Under the pieces are notes generated by a model. The model was not told the DNA's origin, did not search any database, and saw only the letters and a list, made by a program, of their open reading frames with translations. The position numbers were made by a program, and so were the translations under genes. A stretch of DNA of 5,915 nucleotides from Bacillota bacterium (GTDB lineage: Bacteria; Bacillota; Clostridia; Christensenellales; CAG-138): positions 1 through 5,915 of the forward strand of contig JAEWQH010000088.1 of NCBI GenBank assembly GCA_023399275.1, given 5' to 3'. This document shows positions 5,761 to 5,915 of the stretch, piece after piece. How positions within the stretch are numbered: the first letter of the stretch is position 1; each line of letters opens with the position of its first letter.

Positions 5761-5796
5761 TCCGGCGGCGGGGGGGGATCATCCCCCCCGGACCCC
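5761..5796. repeat. G7/C7 palindrome, probable dispersed intergenic repeat
   Basis: GGGGGGGAT (5771-5779) and ATCCCCCCC (5781-5789) form a perfect palindrome centred on C5780, flanked by TCCGGCGGC on one side and GGACCCCC on the other. The whole block resembles, from memory, intergenic repeats in Desulfovibrio-like genomes. There is no T run, so it is not a classical intrinsic terminator, though it could form a strong hairpin. No gene is seen within 5648-5915. Confidence 0.5.
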
Positions 5797-5856
5797 CTGA
5801 ACGAGGGAGTCGGGAGCGGGTGGGAACGTGTTCGTTCGCGGGAGTGCGTCGGCGAG

Positions 5857-5915
5857 GCCGGAATTCGCCCGGCGATGCCGTCGCTGCGCTCCAGGCTCGC
5901 CGGCCAAATTCCGGC
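5857..5915. repeat. Long imperfect inverted repeat at the window edge
   Basis: The 19-base arms at 5857-5875 and 5897-5915 are complementary at about 16 positions. They include the perfect outer 9-bp pairs GCCGGAATT and AATTCCGGC, around a 21-base centre. The centre contains a smaller GCGA/TCGC stem. It could be a dispersed palindromic repeat or a strong hairpin 3' of a gene beyond the window. There is no T run inside the window. Confidence 0.6.

Noticed and set aside
5648..5782. 45-residue N-terminal extension of RlmN
   Set aside because: It is Pro/Arg-rich, low complexity and runs through the G7/C7 palindrome. The family's usual beginning lies at 5647.
5697..5915. Plus-strand frame from an ATG at 5697 open to the window edge
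   Set aside because: Although AGGAGG sits just before it, the spacing is only one base, and the predicted chain is Arg/Gly/Pro-rich and passes through two palindromes.

Overview
The window reads as a piece of chromosome from a GC-rich bacterium, most likely a Desulfovibrio-like sulfate reducer. That assignment is inference. It rests on the base composition, the style of the housekeeping proteins (a divergent EtfBA pair, a long-form HisG, a stand-alone HisI, a Desulfovibrio-like RlmN), and a G/C-tract palindrome of a kind I associate with such genomes. No rRNA, tRNA, CRISPR array or transposase is visible.

Left part (1-1990), plus strand: etfB and etfA form a compact two-gene operon with good ribosome binding sites and an 18-bp gap. 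Together they encode an electron transfer flavoprotein that passes electrons between a flavin dehydrogenase and a downstream acceptor. The dehydrogenase is not in the window. Both subunits depart from textbook ETF motifs at nucleotide-binding positions. The operon ends in a strong intrinsic terminator. A second, near-symmetrical hairpin follows and probably ends transcription arriving from the opposite strand.

Middle (2008-3276), minus strand: hisI and hisG lie head to tail with stop and start codons directly adjacent. They encode steps 3 and 1 of histidine biosynthesis. hisG is the long form with a C-terminal regulatory domain, and hisI is not fused to hisE.

AT-rich island (about 3290-4560), minus strand: base composition drops sharply. 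A RelA/SpoT-type (p)ppGpp synthetase-domain gene begins at 4456 behind a recognisable promoter. The reading frame as written stops at 3674 (260 residues). A run of seven A on the coding strand sits five codons before that stop and contains an in-phase A-AAA-AAG, the slippery heptamer of E. coli dnaX. In the -1 frame the protein continues for 117 more residues, through a coiled coil and a polar tail, to a stop at 3336. The gene is therefore either a 373-residue protein broken by loss of one A (mutation, phase variation or sequencing error), or one that makes short and long forms by frameshifting. Its long-frame stop is only 59 bp before hisI on the same strand, with no clear terminator between. 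This is the most interesting locus in the window.

Right part (4595-5915): rlmN, the radical-SAM methyltransferase for 23S rRNA A2503 and tRNA A37, is on the minus strand with all key cysteines present. Its upstream 268 bp hold no gene I can support. They contain a G-rich stretch, a G7/C7 palindrome and, at the window edge, a long imperfect inverted repeat. Both palindromes look like dispersed intergenic repeats.
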